Below are positions 51,011-61,400 of a DNA stretch of 64,000 nucleotides, in pieces. Where the stretch lies: assembly GCF_016899955.1 (NCBI RefSeq), contig NZ_JACJJL010000008.1:62001-126000 (forward strand). The letters are read 5' to 3'. A model generated the notes under the pieces. It worked only from the letters and a program-made list of their open reading frames with translations, made no database searches and was not told the DNA's origin. This stretch comes from Marseilla massiliensis. GTDB lineage: Bacteria; Bacteroidota; Bacteroidia; Bacteroidales; Bacteroidaceae. Position numbers and translations under genes: made by a program. Each line of letters opens with the position of its first letter. The stretch's first letter is position 1.

Positions 51011-51532
51011 ATGGATATGTATGAAACGAAGCTATGCAAAGAAAAGATTATTCGAAAAATTGAAAGGAACGATAAAGTAAAACAGAATAAAAATGCGATA
51101 CAAAGGTACTTTGGCCTCCCTGGTTCCAGTATAAAATGTAAAGCTACTATTAAATATAGAACTAGTACAGGAAAGAGAATATTTCAAATAACAGAACATG
51201 GTACCGGTGGTTCAGATGCCAGTTCAAGTGCTGATGTTATCAAAGTATTTAGACTATATCGTTTGAATAAATTAGCTAATGTCCAAAAGGCAACAAATGG
51301 AAATAATCCAGGACAATGTGCTGAACCACATGCTGTTGCGGATGCTTTAAGAAAAATAAATAAAAAAAATAGATATGTTATAGATTTTATTCGAGTTAAT
51401 GATGCAATAATTGCTAATCCAACACGATCCATGATTAATCAAGGACGAAATATAGGAGATATTATGCCAAGATGCGCAACGTGTGCTCAATGGATTAACA
51501 CAAATAATTATGTATCTTATTTAGAAGAATAA
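51011..51532 (+). CDS. Probable deaminase-like toxin inserted in the eCIS operon
   Basis: A 173-residue protein in an AT-rich tract unlike its neighbours. It shows GQCAEPHAVADAL (Cys103, Glu105) and PRCATCAQW (Cys155, Cys158), the C-A-E plus C-x-x-C pattern of the bacterial nucleic-acid/nucleoside deaminase superfamily (YwqJ-like), with Glu as proton shuttle and three Cys as zinc ligands. It lies between PAAR and gp25, so it may be cargo at the spike tip. After the stop the frame stays open for about 28 more codons (to 51618), perhaps a remnant. It lacks the N-terminal module of the two cargo genes at the right end. Confidence 0.7.
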   Translation: MDMYETKLCKEKIIRKIERNDKVKQNKNAIQRYFGLPGSSIKCKATIKYRTSTGKRIFQITEHGTGGSDASSSADVIKVFRLYRLNKLANVQKATNGNNPGQCAEPHAVADALRKINKKNRYVIDFIRVNDAIIANPTRSMINQGRNIGDIMPRCATCAQWINTNNYVSYLEE

Positions 51533-51633
51533 GAATTGCATTTCGAACAATATAGACAGACATTCATTGATAAACTGAATAATGGATATCATCAAATGTT
51601 TATTGTCTGTCAAGAATAAAAATCAACAAGTTT

Positions 51634-52050
51634 ATGAACGAAAACAGAACATTCCTCGGTAACGGCTGGAGCTTTCCTCCTGCATTAGATAAGGACGGCA
51701 CTCCCACCCGGATGGCCGCCTACGAGGAGAACATCCGCCAGAGTCTGTGGACGCTGCTGAGCACTTCGCCCGACGAACGCGTCCACCGCTACGGCTACGG
51801 CTGTCCGATACGGCGATATGTATTCGAGATTATGGATGTCTCCACACAGACCCTGCTGCGCGATGAGATAGAGCGTTCCGTGGTGATGTTCGAGCCTCGC
51901 GTGGATCTGAACCGGGTGGATTTCGAGGTGGACCAGAAAGCAGGCATCCTGAAGATTTGCCTCGACTATACCATCCATCAGACAAACCGCCGTACCAACA
52001 TGGTCTATCCCTTCTACCTGAATGAAGGAACGGACCTTGTCGGACTGTGA
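51634..52050 (+). CDS. Baseplate wedge protein, GPW/gp25 family
   Basis: A 138-residue protein with LGNGWSFPPALDKDG, TSPDERVHRYGYGCPIRRYV and LRDEIERSVVMFEPRVDLNR, and a C-terminal HQTNRRTNMVYPFYLNEGTD. This is the gp25 wedge that starts sheath assembly. High-GC and host-like, in contrast to the deaminase gene before it. Confidence 0.93.
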   Translation: MNENRTFLGNGWSFPPALDKDGTPTRMAAYEENIRQSLWTLLSTSPDERVHRYGYGCPIRRYVFEIMDVSTQTLLRDEIERSVVMFEPRVDLNRVDFEVDQKAGILKICLDYTIHQTNRRTNMVYPFYLNEGTDLVGL

Positions 52051-52088
52051 GCAAGCATTGAAAGTACGAATCCGATAAAGTTGACCCT

Positions 52089-55000
52089 ATGGCAGAAAAG
52101 ACGACATACGAACTGAAAGGCACGTTGCGGGAAGAATGTATGAAGGATACCGCAACCTTGGATGGTTTCCGTGCCTTGGAATGTGACTGGCATGAGCTGT
52201 TCCGCTGGCTCATATCCGTAAGCGGCGACCTGCCGTTACGGGACGCCGACGGTAAAGAGACGGACCGCCTTTCCTGCCTGTGGAAAGAGCATGTGCTGGT
52301 CGTGCTGGTGGAGATTGTCCGCAAGCACCTTGGCAGCTACATCACTTCTTTCGTGGAAGGACAGGGCACCTCTGCCCAAAAGTGGTTCACACGGAAACTG
52401 ATGAACAATTGTACGGACTGGATATTGCGTCTAGACCGTTTCATCCGTATGTCACACGGCTACAGCTCTGACAGTCCTGCGATGTTGGTGGCCTTGGAAA
52501 TCAAGGAAAGACTCGAATCCGCACTCCCTTCGAGAAAAGAGGAAAAGCGGATGCGCAGCATGCCTTCGTTTATGGACAACAGAAGCCAGCCGTATTACCA
52601 GATGCTGGGTGTCCTGGAGGATATACAGGCAAAGGCGGACACTTACATGGCCCGCATAGAATCAGGAGGCGACATGGATGCCTCGCTCGCCTTGTTGCTG
52701 ACCATGGTACGGAACTATTGCGGAATTGTCTCGAATTTCAACGGCAGATTTTCGGACTGGACGGAATTCTACCGTAGGGAGATTCTGCATGACAAGCCGA
52801 AAGGAGTCGTACAGGACGGTACTTACGTCACTGTAATTCCGGACAGGAACCGGACAACGGAAACTTTCTCGCTACCCAAAGGAACCGTTTTTCCGGCAGG
52901 TAAGACATCCGGAGGCGATGACCTGCTCTACAGGCTCGATGAAAAGGCGTACGTCGTTCCCGGTAACCTGGCGTCTGTACAGTCGGTATTCCACAAGGAC
53001 GGAAAGTATCACACGATGTCCCTGCTCACGGCAGAGAATCCTGGCTCCTCTCTTTTTCCCGACAGCAATGCCGCATCCGAGGAACTCGAATACGGGTGGC
53101 TGGTCGTTTCACGAAGTCTCGTTCTATCGGAGGGCAGGCGCAACGTGGAACTCGGATTCTATTTACGGAACGACGGCGGAGCATCGCTTTCCGGCCTCTG
53201 GACCGGGGAGGAGGAAGATGTCCCCTCATTCAGGCTCTTTGTCAGCAGCGAGGAAGGCTGGATGCCGCTGACAAGCAAGCCGGCATACAGGGCCGGTGGA
53301 GATGTGCTTGAATTTACCTTTTCATTCGAAGAAGATGACCCGTGTCCGGCACCGTGTGTCGGGAATGTCCACGGGCTCGATACGGAATATCCGGCTGTCA
53401 AGGTCCTTTTTGCGGACCGGAGCAAGACAGACACCCTGCCGGAAGGATTACGCATCCGGAACATACGTATTCGGACCAGAGTGGAAGGCATGAAGGGATT
53501 CATTCTGCGTGGCGACCTGGGAGATATGGATCCGGGACAACCGTTCTATCCCTTCGGCCCGTTGGGAGAACGTGGCAGCAGACTTGTGTTCGGCCATCCG
53601 GAAACGGCATTGAAGAATATTGTCAGGGTGTCTCTGAAAGGAATATGGAACCGACTGCCGGAAAAAGGCTATCGGGAAATATACCTCCACTACGGTACAC
53701 GGACTGCCATCAGCAACAGCAGTTTCAAGATAGGATGTGAATGGCTGGCAGGCAACCGGTGGCGTCCGTGTACGGGTTCTCCCATCCAACTGTTCAGGAC
53801 GGCAGACAATGGTGCATTGTCCGACCGCGCCGTAATGGAACTCAACCTGGACGGATCTGCCGGTTATGCGGACGCACACGACAGAAAAGGGCTTTACCGT
53901 CTCACGCTGGAATCTCCCGAAATCGGCTTCGGCGTGAATGATTATTATACGCTCTATGCGGCAGCCATGATGCACAATGGCAAGGAAAAGGAAAAACATC
54001 ACATTCCCGTACCGGAAATGCCGCAGGTCCCTCTGCTGGCGGAAGCCTCTTTCGGATATGAATCGGACGAGACGTTCATACCGGGTGACACAGGTACGTC
54101 ACATCTGCTTCAGGTGTCCGAAACGGCCGGATGCGATGAATACACCAGTGCGGACGGTGACTCGCTGCCTCTTTTTGTCCCTGCCATGGCAGTGCCTTCA
54201 CTGGTTCTCGGGTTTACCCGGCTGGGTGACACGGCACATATCAGACTTTACTTCAGCCTGAGATATGTCATGACCGGCGACAAGGTCGCTAACTGTACAG
54301 GCAGGAACGGAAGCGGACGTATGGCCGTTTCCTGTTACCAGCACGGTGAGGGATGGAAGGAACTCCCGCAGGAATATATCCTGTGCGAAGAAACGGAAGG
54401 TCTGACACGGAGCGGATTCATCGAGGTGCAATGCCCTGAACACGGAGAAGACGACAGGGCATGGCTGATGTTCCATTTCCCCGAAGGAAGTGCCCCAACG
54501 GATACGGCAGTAGAAGGCGTCTGGATGAACTGCTTCCATGTGACAGCGGAAAACGGCGACGGGAACCCATTGCCGGCAGGCACCATTAGCTCCACGCTTG
54601 CGGAAGACAGCCGTATTGCCGGTGTGGAACAGCCGCTTCCGGGCTACGGGGGCATACCTGCCGAAACAGCTGCAGTCTCCCATATCCGTGAACGTATCCG
54701 TATTTCCACCCGTGGCAGGGCCGTATGCCCAGGCGACTACGAGGCGTTAGTCATTGAAAAGTTCTCCGATATTGAAAAGGCCTGCTGTATTCCCTCCTCC
54801 GGACAGGAAGGCGACGTGACGGTGGTGGTATTCCCCAAACCTGCCAGACGTACCTATCCGCTCCTTCCGCTGTGGAAACTTGCCGAGATGGAAGATTACC
54901 TCCGCTCGAAATCCTCCCCGTTCGCCCGGATAAGGGTCATCAACCCGGTTTACGAGCCGATAGATGTCACCTTCAAGGCAGTAGTCCGCCAAGGAGTGCA

Positions 55001-55325
55001 GGACATAGGCGAAGTGCGGCGCAGGCTGAAACGCCGCATCAGGAGATTTTTCTGTACCTGGCTGGAGGACGGCACCCTTCCTGACCTGGCACTGAAATTC
55101 TCTTACGAAGCTCTGCTGGCCCGTGTGGGCAACGACGAGGCCGTCACGGAGACCATCTTGCTGAGAGTCGATGGAGCCCGGAATGAAACAGCCGAAAATG
55201 ACCTCTGGTACACCGCTTCGACCATTGGCGGAGTGCTGTATGTCAAGGATATCCATATCGACCTGACAGAAAACCGATCCGGGGTGGAAGAGGCACGTAT
55301 CGGCGATGATTTTGTGATAAGATAA
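52089..55325 (+). CDS. Large gpJ-like baseplate protein (Pvc11-like)
   Basis: A 1078-residue baseplate component. The N-terminal part is specific to this class; the C-terminal third has gpJ features (RERIRISTRGRAVCPGDYEA, EKFSDIEKACCIPS, VTVVVFPKPARR, LPLWKLAEMEDYLRSKSSPF, ARIRVINPVYEPIDVTFKAV). Forms the wedge ring with gp25 and the second gpJ-like protein. Confidence 0.87.
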   Translation: MAEKTTYELKGTLREECMKDTATLDGFRALECDWHELFRWLISVSGDLPLRDADGKETDRLSCLWKEHVLVVLVEIVRKHLGSYITSFVEGQGTSAQKWFTRKLMNNCTDWILRLDRFIRMSHGYSSDSPAMLVALEIKERLESALPSRKEEKRMRSMPSFMDNRSQPYYQMLGVLEDIQAKADTYMARIESGGDMDASLALLLTMVRNYCGIVSNFNGRFSDWTEFYRREILHDKPKGVVQDGTYVTVIPDRNRTTETFSLPKGTVFPAGKTSGGDDLLYRLDEKAYVVPGNLASVQSVFHKDGKYHTMSLLTAENPGSSLFPDSNAASEELEYGWLVVSRSLVLSEGRRNVELGFYLRNDGGASLSGLWTGEEEDVPSFRLFVSSEEGWMPLTSKPAYRAGGDVLEFTFSFEEDDPCPAPCVGNVHGLDTEYPAVKVLFADRSKTDTLPEGLRIRNIRIRTRVEGMKGFILRGDLGDMDPGQPFYPFGPLGERGSRLVFGHPETALKNIVRVSLKGIWNRLPEKGYREIYLHYGTRTAISNSSFKIGCEWLAGNRWRPCTGSPIQLFRTADNGALSDRAVMELNLDGSAGYADAHDRKGLYRLTLESPEIGFGVNDYYTLYAAAMMHNGKEKEKHHIPVPEMPQVPLLAEASFGYESDETFIPGDTGTSHLLQVSETAGCDEYTSADGDSLPLFVPAMAVPSLVLGFTRLGDTAHIRLYFSLRYVMTGDKVANCTGRNGSGRMAVSCYQHGEGWKELPQEYILCEETEGLTRSGFIEVQCPEHGEDDRAWLMFHFPEGSAPTDTAVEGVWMNCFHVTAENGDGNPLPAGTISSTLAEDSRIAGVEQPLPGYGGIPAETAAVSHIRERIRISTRGRAVCPGDYEALVIEKFSDIEKACCIPSSGQEGDVTVVVFPKPARRTYPLLPLWKLAEMEDYLRSKSSPFARIRVINPVYEPIDVTFKAVVRQGVQDIGEVRRRLKRRIRRFFCTWLEDGTLPDLALKFSYEALLARVGNDEAVTETILLRVDGARNETAENDLWYTASTIGGVLYVKDIHIDLTENRSGVEEARIGDDFVIR

Positions 55326-55350
55326 TTGATAACAAATAATAGGACACACC

Positions 55351-56088
55351 ATGGATAACAGGCATAAAAACAGGGAGACGCTCAAGTCGTACTTTCAAAA
55401 AGGTCGGGTTCCAACTGAAGAACAGTTTGCCGCCCTGATCGATTCGTTGCACAACATCAACGATGACGGATGTCTGACCGCCTCCGAGGACGACGGACTG
55501 ATATTGTACCCTGCCGGCAACGGACGGGTTCTTGCTTCGCTGTTCAGCAGACAGCCCGTATTGCCGGATGCAAAACCCTTGTGGCGAATCTCGCTGGCAG
55601 ATGACGGTTCGCTGGTCATCAGTAACGGACAGGGGGTGAAGTTCCTGGTTATCGGAAAGGACGGAAGTGTGGCTATGCCGGAACGAAAGGATAACGGCAG
55701 TGGAGAAGACCGGAAAGAACAGAAGGAAGAGAACGTGCCGGACAGCGACGGTATCGTGAAGGTGAAGGCCGACGGCTACTGGCACGACCTGCCCGTAGAG
55801 GCCGCCGTGAAAAGGAAGAGTGACGGATGCAGGGTGTACCGCATTTCCGCCTGCTGGCATCATCCGCGTTCCGGGAAATATGCCTTTTGCGAAGCTACCG
55901 CTTCCCATTCGGACGGTATGCGCCGCAAGATGTCGTCCCGCAGGAGACACTGGTGGGGATGGTCCGGTAAAATCAAAATACGCTGGCAGATACAGGACCG
56001 CAAGCTGTATCTGCAGATGAAAAGCTGTCGGAACAGGTACGGCGAGGAGTGCATTTCCTGCCGGATAGAGACTTTGTGGGATATGTAA
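55351..56088 (+). CDS. Hypothetical eCIS protein, possibly fibre or accessory (245 aa)
   Basis: N-terminal ETLKSYFQKGRVPTEEQFAA with LIDSLHNINDDG resembles the start of many Bacteroidetes tail-associated proteins. The middle is an acidic linker (DNGSGEDRKEQKEENVPDSD). The C-terminal ~100 residues are Trp/Arg/Cys-rich (SSRRRHWWGWSGKIKIRWQI). No named domain recognised. It lies between the two gpJ-like genes, so it is probably part of the baseplate or receptor-binding equipment. The Cys-rich basic C terminus is unusual. Confidence 0.65.
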   Translation: MDNRHKNRETLKSYFQKGRVPTEEQFAALIDSLHNINDDGCLTASEDDGLILYPAGNGRVLASLFSRQPVLPDAKPLWRISLADDGSLVISNGQGVKFLVIGKDGSVAMPERKDNGSGEDRKEQKEENVPDSDGIVKVKADGYWHDLPVEAAVKRKSDGCRVYRISACWHHPRSGKYAFCEATASHSDGMRRKMSSRRRHWWGWSGKIKIRWQIQDRKLYLQMKSCRNRYGEECISCRIETLWDM

Positions 56089-56106
56089 AACCTAATTTCA
56101 GACAGG

Positions 56107-58449
56107 ATGGCTGACAAATCATTATATATAACCCGCCCGGAAGGGGACGACCTTTATACCGTCCTCCAACGGAAAACGCTTGAAGAGCTTCAGCGCATTT
56201 CAGGAGAAGTGTGGACCGACTACAATCCCCATGATCCCGGAGTGACCGTGGCCGACACGGTGAACTATGCTTTGACGGAAATTGACTATAAACTGGATTT
56301 CGACCTGGAGGATTACCTGACTGATACGGACGGGACATGGCAGGTGGGCAGATACGGTCTGTTCCCGGCTTCCGAGGTCTATCCTACGACTCCCGTCACG
56401 GCCGATGATTACCGCAGGCTTGTCCTTGCCCGTTTCCCGATGGTGCAGAATGTGACCGTGAAGACAGACCGTGAAGCCCGTGCCTACGATTTCACGCTCC
56501 GCCTTTCCCCTTTCTTTGAGGATGAGAACGGTATTGTCAGCCGCGTGAGGAGTTTCCTGAACAGACACCGCAACTTGTGCGAGAACATCGGCAAAGTGGA
56601 AGTGGAACACCCGAAGGAATTGACTTTTGAAACCGAATTCGAGATATTGCCCGGATATAACGCCACCGAGATACTGGTACAGATTTATTGGAATGCCATG
56701 CAGTATCTTTCCGGTTCGGTACAACTGGAAATGGACGGCTCCGGACATTCCGGGGAAACGTGCAGCCCCGATGTCTGGTATGACGGTCCGGTAAAGGATG
56801 TACGGGTAGTGATTCCCGACCAGGTGAATACGGAGCGGGAACTCTATTGGATTCTTTACGGTATCGAAGGTGTCAGGGACTTCAAGACCTGCTGGTTCAA
56901 GGACAGGGACGGACACCCTGTAACGGACTTCAGCGACGGATATATGCTTCTGATTCCGGACGATTTCCGGAACGTGACGGTAAAGGTACGCGACGAACAG
57001 GTCTATGCCGATGTGGACGAGTTCAAGGAGAGGCTGAAAGCCATGTATTTCATGCGCTCCACCTTGCGTATGCGGCACTTCATGCAGGAAAAGGGCCGTG
57101 GCATGAATGACATGCACGGAGATACGTCCGTGCAGGAGTTGGTGCGAAAAGCCCACTATAGGAATGTATATGGCCATTATCCGGTAAGCCGGGAACTTCC
57201 CAAGTGTTACCATACCGCCGATGCGGATTTCATGAGCGGTACGGACGGGAAGGAAAGGGCGGAAGCGGTGAACTTCGGTAGCTATCTCAGGCTGTTCGAC
57301 CTGCTGATGAAACGCGGTCTGGAAGAACTGGACGGGCTGAAAAGCATGCTTTCCCTGAGAGACACCGATACCCCCGGACGCATCCCCACGCTTCCGGATG
57401 AGGAACTTGACATGCGTAAGGTCAGGGACAAGTTCCGGAAAGTGGCAGACCTGAAAAACGAATACATGGATTTCCTCGACGGATTATACGGTGTGGACAG
57501 TGCCCCCGTATGGCTCAGGGAATTCGATTATTACAGCCGTACGGAAAGCGGCAGGCTGCGCCGACGGATGGCCTTCCTGAGGGAACTGCCGAGGCTGACA
57601 CGTTACCGTTCACGGGGAATGGACATCACGGGAGCATACGGTGGAGAAAACATACCGGCGATAAAACGCTATCTTTCCCTCCTGCTGGACTTCAACTGCG
57701 ACGAGGAGATTTCCGTAGGCAACGTACTTCCCGGGCATAACCTGATCCTGATGGGTGACGGTGAGAAAGGACAGCGCGTCCGTGAACTGATGAACTCGGC
57801 CATGATTGACGATTCCCTTTTCGTTACCGACACAGTGGAAGCAATCGAACCGGACGATCCGCCCAAGACGGAAGCGGAAAAACTGGAACGCGATGAAGAA
57901 TTGAGGCGTCACCTGCCGATATTCAATTCCAACTGGATCAGCGGCTCGCTCTTCCGCGAAGGAATCCGCCTGAGTGCCTACAATCTGGTGAAAGTGGGTA
58001 ACGGAGAATGGCTTCTTGTATTCCAGGGACGGGAAGAACGTCTGCGTATGAACCTCGGTCGTTCGGACGACAAGCAGAGACTCCGGGGATGGGCCAATAC
58101 CCTGTGCCGTTACCTGCGTGACCTGAACCGGCAATGCGAGGCCGTATATGTGGTGGAAAAGAGCCTGTTCGACCCCGCCGAACCGCTGACGGTACTGTTG
58201 GTGTTCACCGGATGGACGGCCAGAACACGCTCCATGCGCTTCAGGGATGCCTGTACGCAACTGGCACGGTCGGTACTGCCGGCCCATCTGAAGATGGAAA
58301 CCTGCTGGCTACGCTCCTCGCAGATGCAACGGTTTGAGGAATGTTACAGGAAATGGCACGACTGCTTGGCTGGCAGGTTGCCCGAAGACCTGAAACCGCT
58401 CCTGCAGAAAACAATGATGGATATAATAGAAAAACAGGGACAGGGATAG
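56107..58449 (+). CDS. Second gpJ-like baseplate protein (Pvc12-like)
   Basis: A 780-residue protein with the eCIS baseplate motif DYNPHDPGVTVADTVNYALT near residue 38, followed by PVTADDYRRLVLARFPMVQN and LFDLLMKRGLEELDG. Together with the 1078-aa protein it forms the baseplate wedges. It is followed after 18 bases by the tape-measure gene. Confidence 0.87.
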   Translation: MADKSLYITRPEGDDLYTVLQRKTLEELQRISGEVWTDYNPHDPGVTVADTVNYALTEIDYKLDFDLEDYLTDTDGTWQVGRYGLFPASEVYPTTPVTADDYRRLVLARFPMVQNVTVKTDREARAYDFTLRLSPFFEDENGIVSRVRSFLNRHRNLCENIGKVEVEHPKELTFETEFEILPGYNATEILVQIYWNAMQYLSGSVQLEMDGSGHSGETCSPDVWYDGPVKDVRVVIPDQVNTERELYWILYGIEGVRDFKTCWFKDRDGHPVTDFSDGYMLLIPDDFRNVTVKVRDEQVYADVDEFKERLKAMYFMRSTLRMRHFMQEKGRGMNDMHGDTSVQELVRKAHYRNVYGHYPVSRELPKCYHTADADFMSGTDGKERAEAVNFGSYLRLFDLLMKRGLEELDGLKSMLSLRDTDTPGRIPTLPDEELDMRKVRDKFRKVADLKNEYMDFLDGLYGVDSAPVWLREFDYYSRTESGRLRRRMAFLRELPRLTRYRSRGMDITGAYGGENIPAIKRYLSLLLDFNCDEEISVGNVLPGHNLILMGDGEKGQRVRELMNSAMIDDSLFVTDTVEAIEPDDPPKTEAEKLERDEELRRHLPIFNSNWISGSLFREGIRLSAYNLVKVGNGEWLLVFQGREERLRMNLGRSDDKQRLRGWANTLCRYLRDLNRQCEAVYVVEKSLFDPAEPLTVLLVFTGWTARTRSMRFRDACTQLARSVLPAHLKMETCWLRSSQMQRFEECYRKWHDCLAGRLPEDLKPLLQKTMMDIIEKQGQG

Positions 58450-58467
58450 GATATAACACAGAGACGT

Positions 58468-61400
58468 ATGACAGTGATTGACAAAATATCGTTCAGGTTC
58501 AGGATGGCGGACGAAATGTTTGCCAGAAACCTTTATGCGGACTGGGACGGGTTCTGCCGACACTGTGTGACGGACATTCTGGAAGAATTCTTCGCCGCTT
58601 ACGATGACATGGAGACCTGCCTGGAAATTCCCACCTTGGAACTGGATCTGGGAAGCATACCTCAGGAACGGTTCCTTGAAGTTTTTCCTGTCAGGTTCCG
58701 CGAAGAGCTGGAAAAGAAATTCTTGTCATATAAGGAAATTTTACGGACGGATATTCCGGAGTCTGTCTCGGCCGGAAATGCCCGTACAAGACGTTTTGAA
58801 AACCTGCTGCATTATCTGGAGCACGGTTTCTGCCTGCTGGAATGGGAAAGGCCGGACTTCGACCTGTATGAAGAACTCCGCAAATACATGGATATGGGGT
58901 ACGGAAACCGGCTGTTCCCCCTGATGGAACATCCCCATGTACTGGCAAGGCTGTTTACCCGACTAGACAGCGCCCAGCTTGAAAAGTTGTTTTTCAGTGC
59001 GGCTGACGGGGCAGGAACCGATTCATTCCTTTCCATGCTGTTCTCCCACGAATTTTCCCTTGGCCGATATGAACGTCAGAGACTTCTGTCCATGATTCTG
59101 GAAACGGTCCCCCAGAGTGTGGTACGGTTCATCCATGTTTCGCACGACTCCGGCAGACTGGACTTCATGGCGGAGTTGCTGGAAAATCCGCATGTCAGGT
59201 CCATCATGGCCACCGAAACGGAAGACCATGCGGAAATCGGCGTGCCGGAATACTGGTACAGACTGTACGGATGGCTTCTGGAGTATTACCCATTCAACGG
59301 GGTGCCCATGTTCGGGGACAAGCCACATTTCCGGATTCACCTGAACCGCAGCCTGCTGACTTTCATACATAAGAGAAATTCACCCGTCTATCTTTCAAAA
59401 GTGGATATGACCATGCAGTTCCTGCTGGAAGTGTTCGGAGCGGACTATTACCTGACCGTGCTTGACATCATCTACCATAACCAGCGGCTGGACAAGGACG
59501 GCTCTCCCGAAAGCGGCGACAGCTATGTATGGGAACTGTATTATATAATGCTCCAACTGTCCCTGATTCGGACAGAACAGGATACAGCCGGGCATACCGG
59601 CAGACCAACGTCTGATGAAAAGGCAGATGAAGTATTCTTGTCTGTCCAGGTTCCCGAGGCCCTTGCCCGCAATGACGGCGCATTCGACAGATGGCTGGAA
59701 AATACGGAACTGCCGGACGGGATGAAGCGCAGAACGCTCTCACAGCTGATACAGGACAAGCCTGAACTGTTAATACGGTGGCTGACAGGGCGACCGGACA
59801 GGAAGTATCTGTCCTTACTGGCGGCTCTGACCGGACAGACAGCCTTGATGAGACTTGCGGGACATGTTTCCCTGCAACTGGCAGAGACACTTGCCGTCCT
59901 GTCTGATACGGTTGAAAAGGCATCCGCATCCGTCATGTGGTTGCGGAATGCCGGAAAAGACCGGGTGACAAATGCTTTGAAGATGGCTGTATGGCAAGGG
60001 ATTTCCATGGGAGCATACCCAGATTCGGATTCCGCTTCGGCCCGGATGCGGAAGCTGTCCGGATTGTTTTATAAAGAAATAACCGGACGGGAACTTCCGT
60101 CCGATGACGATGTATATGCCGGAATCCTGGAAGTTGCCGGGATGTCCGTACCGAAGACTACGGACATTACGGAAGAGCGTTCCCGCATGGATAATCAGGC
60201 TGGGAAGATAGTCACTTCCCTAAAGACCGTCCTTTCGGACAACAGCATACCGGAACAGGCAAAGAAGATATTTGTACTGCAATGGTTCGACATTTATCGG
60301 GGCAAGGAAAACGAACTGGTTTCTGTCTTGCTGTCGGAGAAACTGTCGGATACCGTCTTCGACCTGCTTGACAGGACAGCATTACGCAACCTCATCATGA
60401 GGCTCGCCGGACAGGTTTACAGTCCAGAAGCCGGGACAGATGCCATACGCTTTATCGGATGGCTTGTACAGCATATCGAGACAGTCGCAGTACTTGTGTC
60501 ACGTCCTGTAAAAGACGTATGGCATTCGCTATTCCTGTCGCTCGCTTCATGGGATGCCAGGACTGTTTCCGTATCGGTGAACGATGCGGTTGTACGGTTG
60601 CTTTCTGCCGTGACCGGCAATGACAGCAACAACATAAAGACGGTTCTCGAATCACTGATCAGCCGATTGTTACGTATTCCCGATACGGCAGTAACGGATA
60701 ATGAAAGGACATATCACGACTCCAATACGATAAGAACCCTTCCGGACTTGGAAGACAACTTTCTATTGTCCTTATTGGTCCGGACATGGAGATACATCCG
60801 TTCGGAGGACCGGACTTCTGAATGGCCTGCATCGGATGTTCTCTACGGCAATCCGACTAATACAGATACCGCTTTACACCGGATTCCGGAGGATGACAAT
60901 CCTGATAGGGTTGCCTTGAATGAGACACGAACCGCATTTGAACAATATGTGGACGACATGACCGGACTGCTCGGCTGGTTGCGAGACGGTACATACACAT
61001 CCGCATTGAAAAGTGAAGTGTTCCGTCATTATATGAACGATTCGCCCAAAGAAGCAATACGTCTGCTTCGGGAAACCGTCGCCTTGGATGAAGGCACTGT
61101 TGAACTGTGGGCTGAAATCATCGGTAAGGATGCCTTGCTTTATCTTCTCGGACAGTCAGATTCCATGTTGTCAGAAAGATTATTCCGAACCATCGGAGCG
61201 ATAAATACAGTATTGTCTGGTAACGTATTGTTTACAGGCGGCAGCGAAGAATGGGAACAGTCCGTTGCGAAAGCCACACTCCGCATGATGACGGAAAGAG
61301 TGGACATGGGAATAATGAATGTGGAAGAGAGCGTTTCCCTTTTCCTGCGCCACCTTCATCATATCCTGACCGGGAACAGAGAATATACGGATGCAGACCG

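Noticed and set aside
51533-51633. Separate immunity gene after the deaminase-like gene
   Set aside because: Only a ~28-codon continuation of the same frame is open; no start codon or plausible small protein could be supported.
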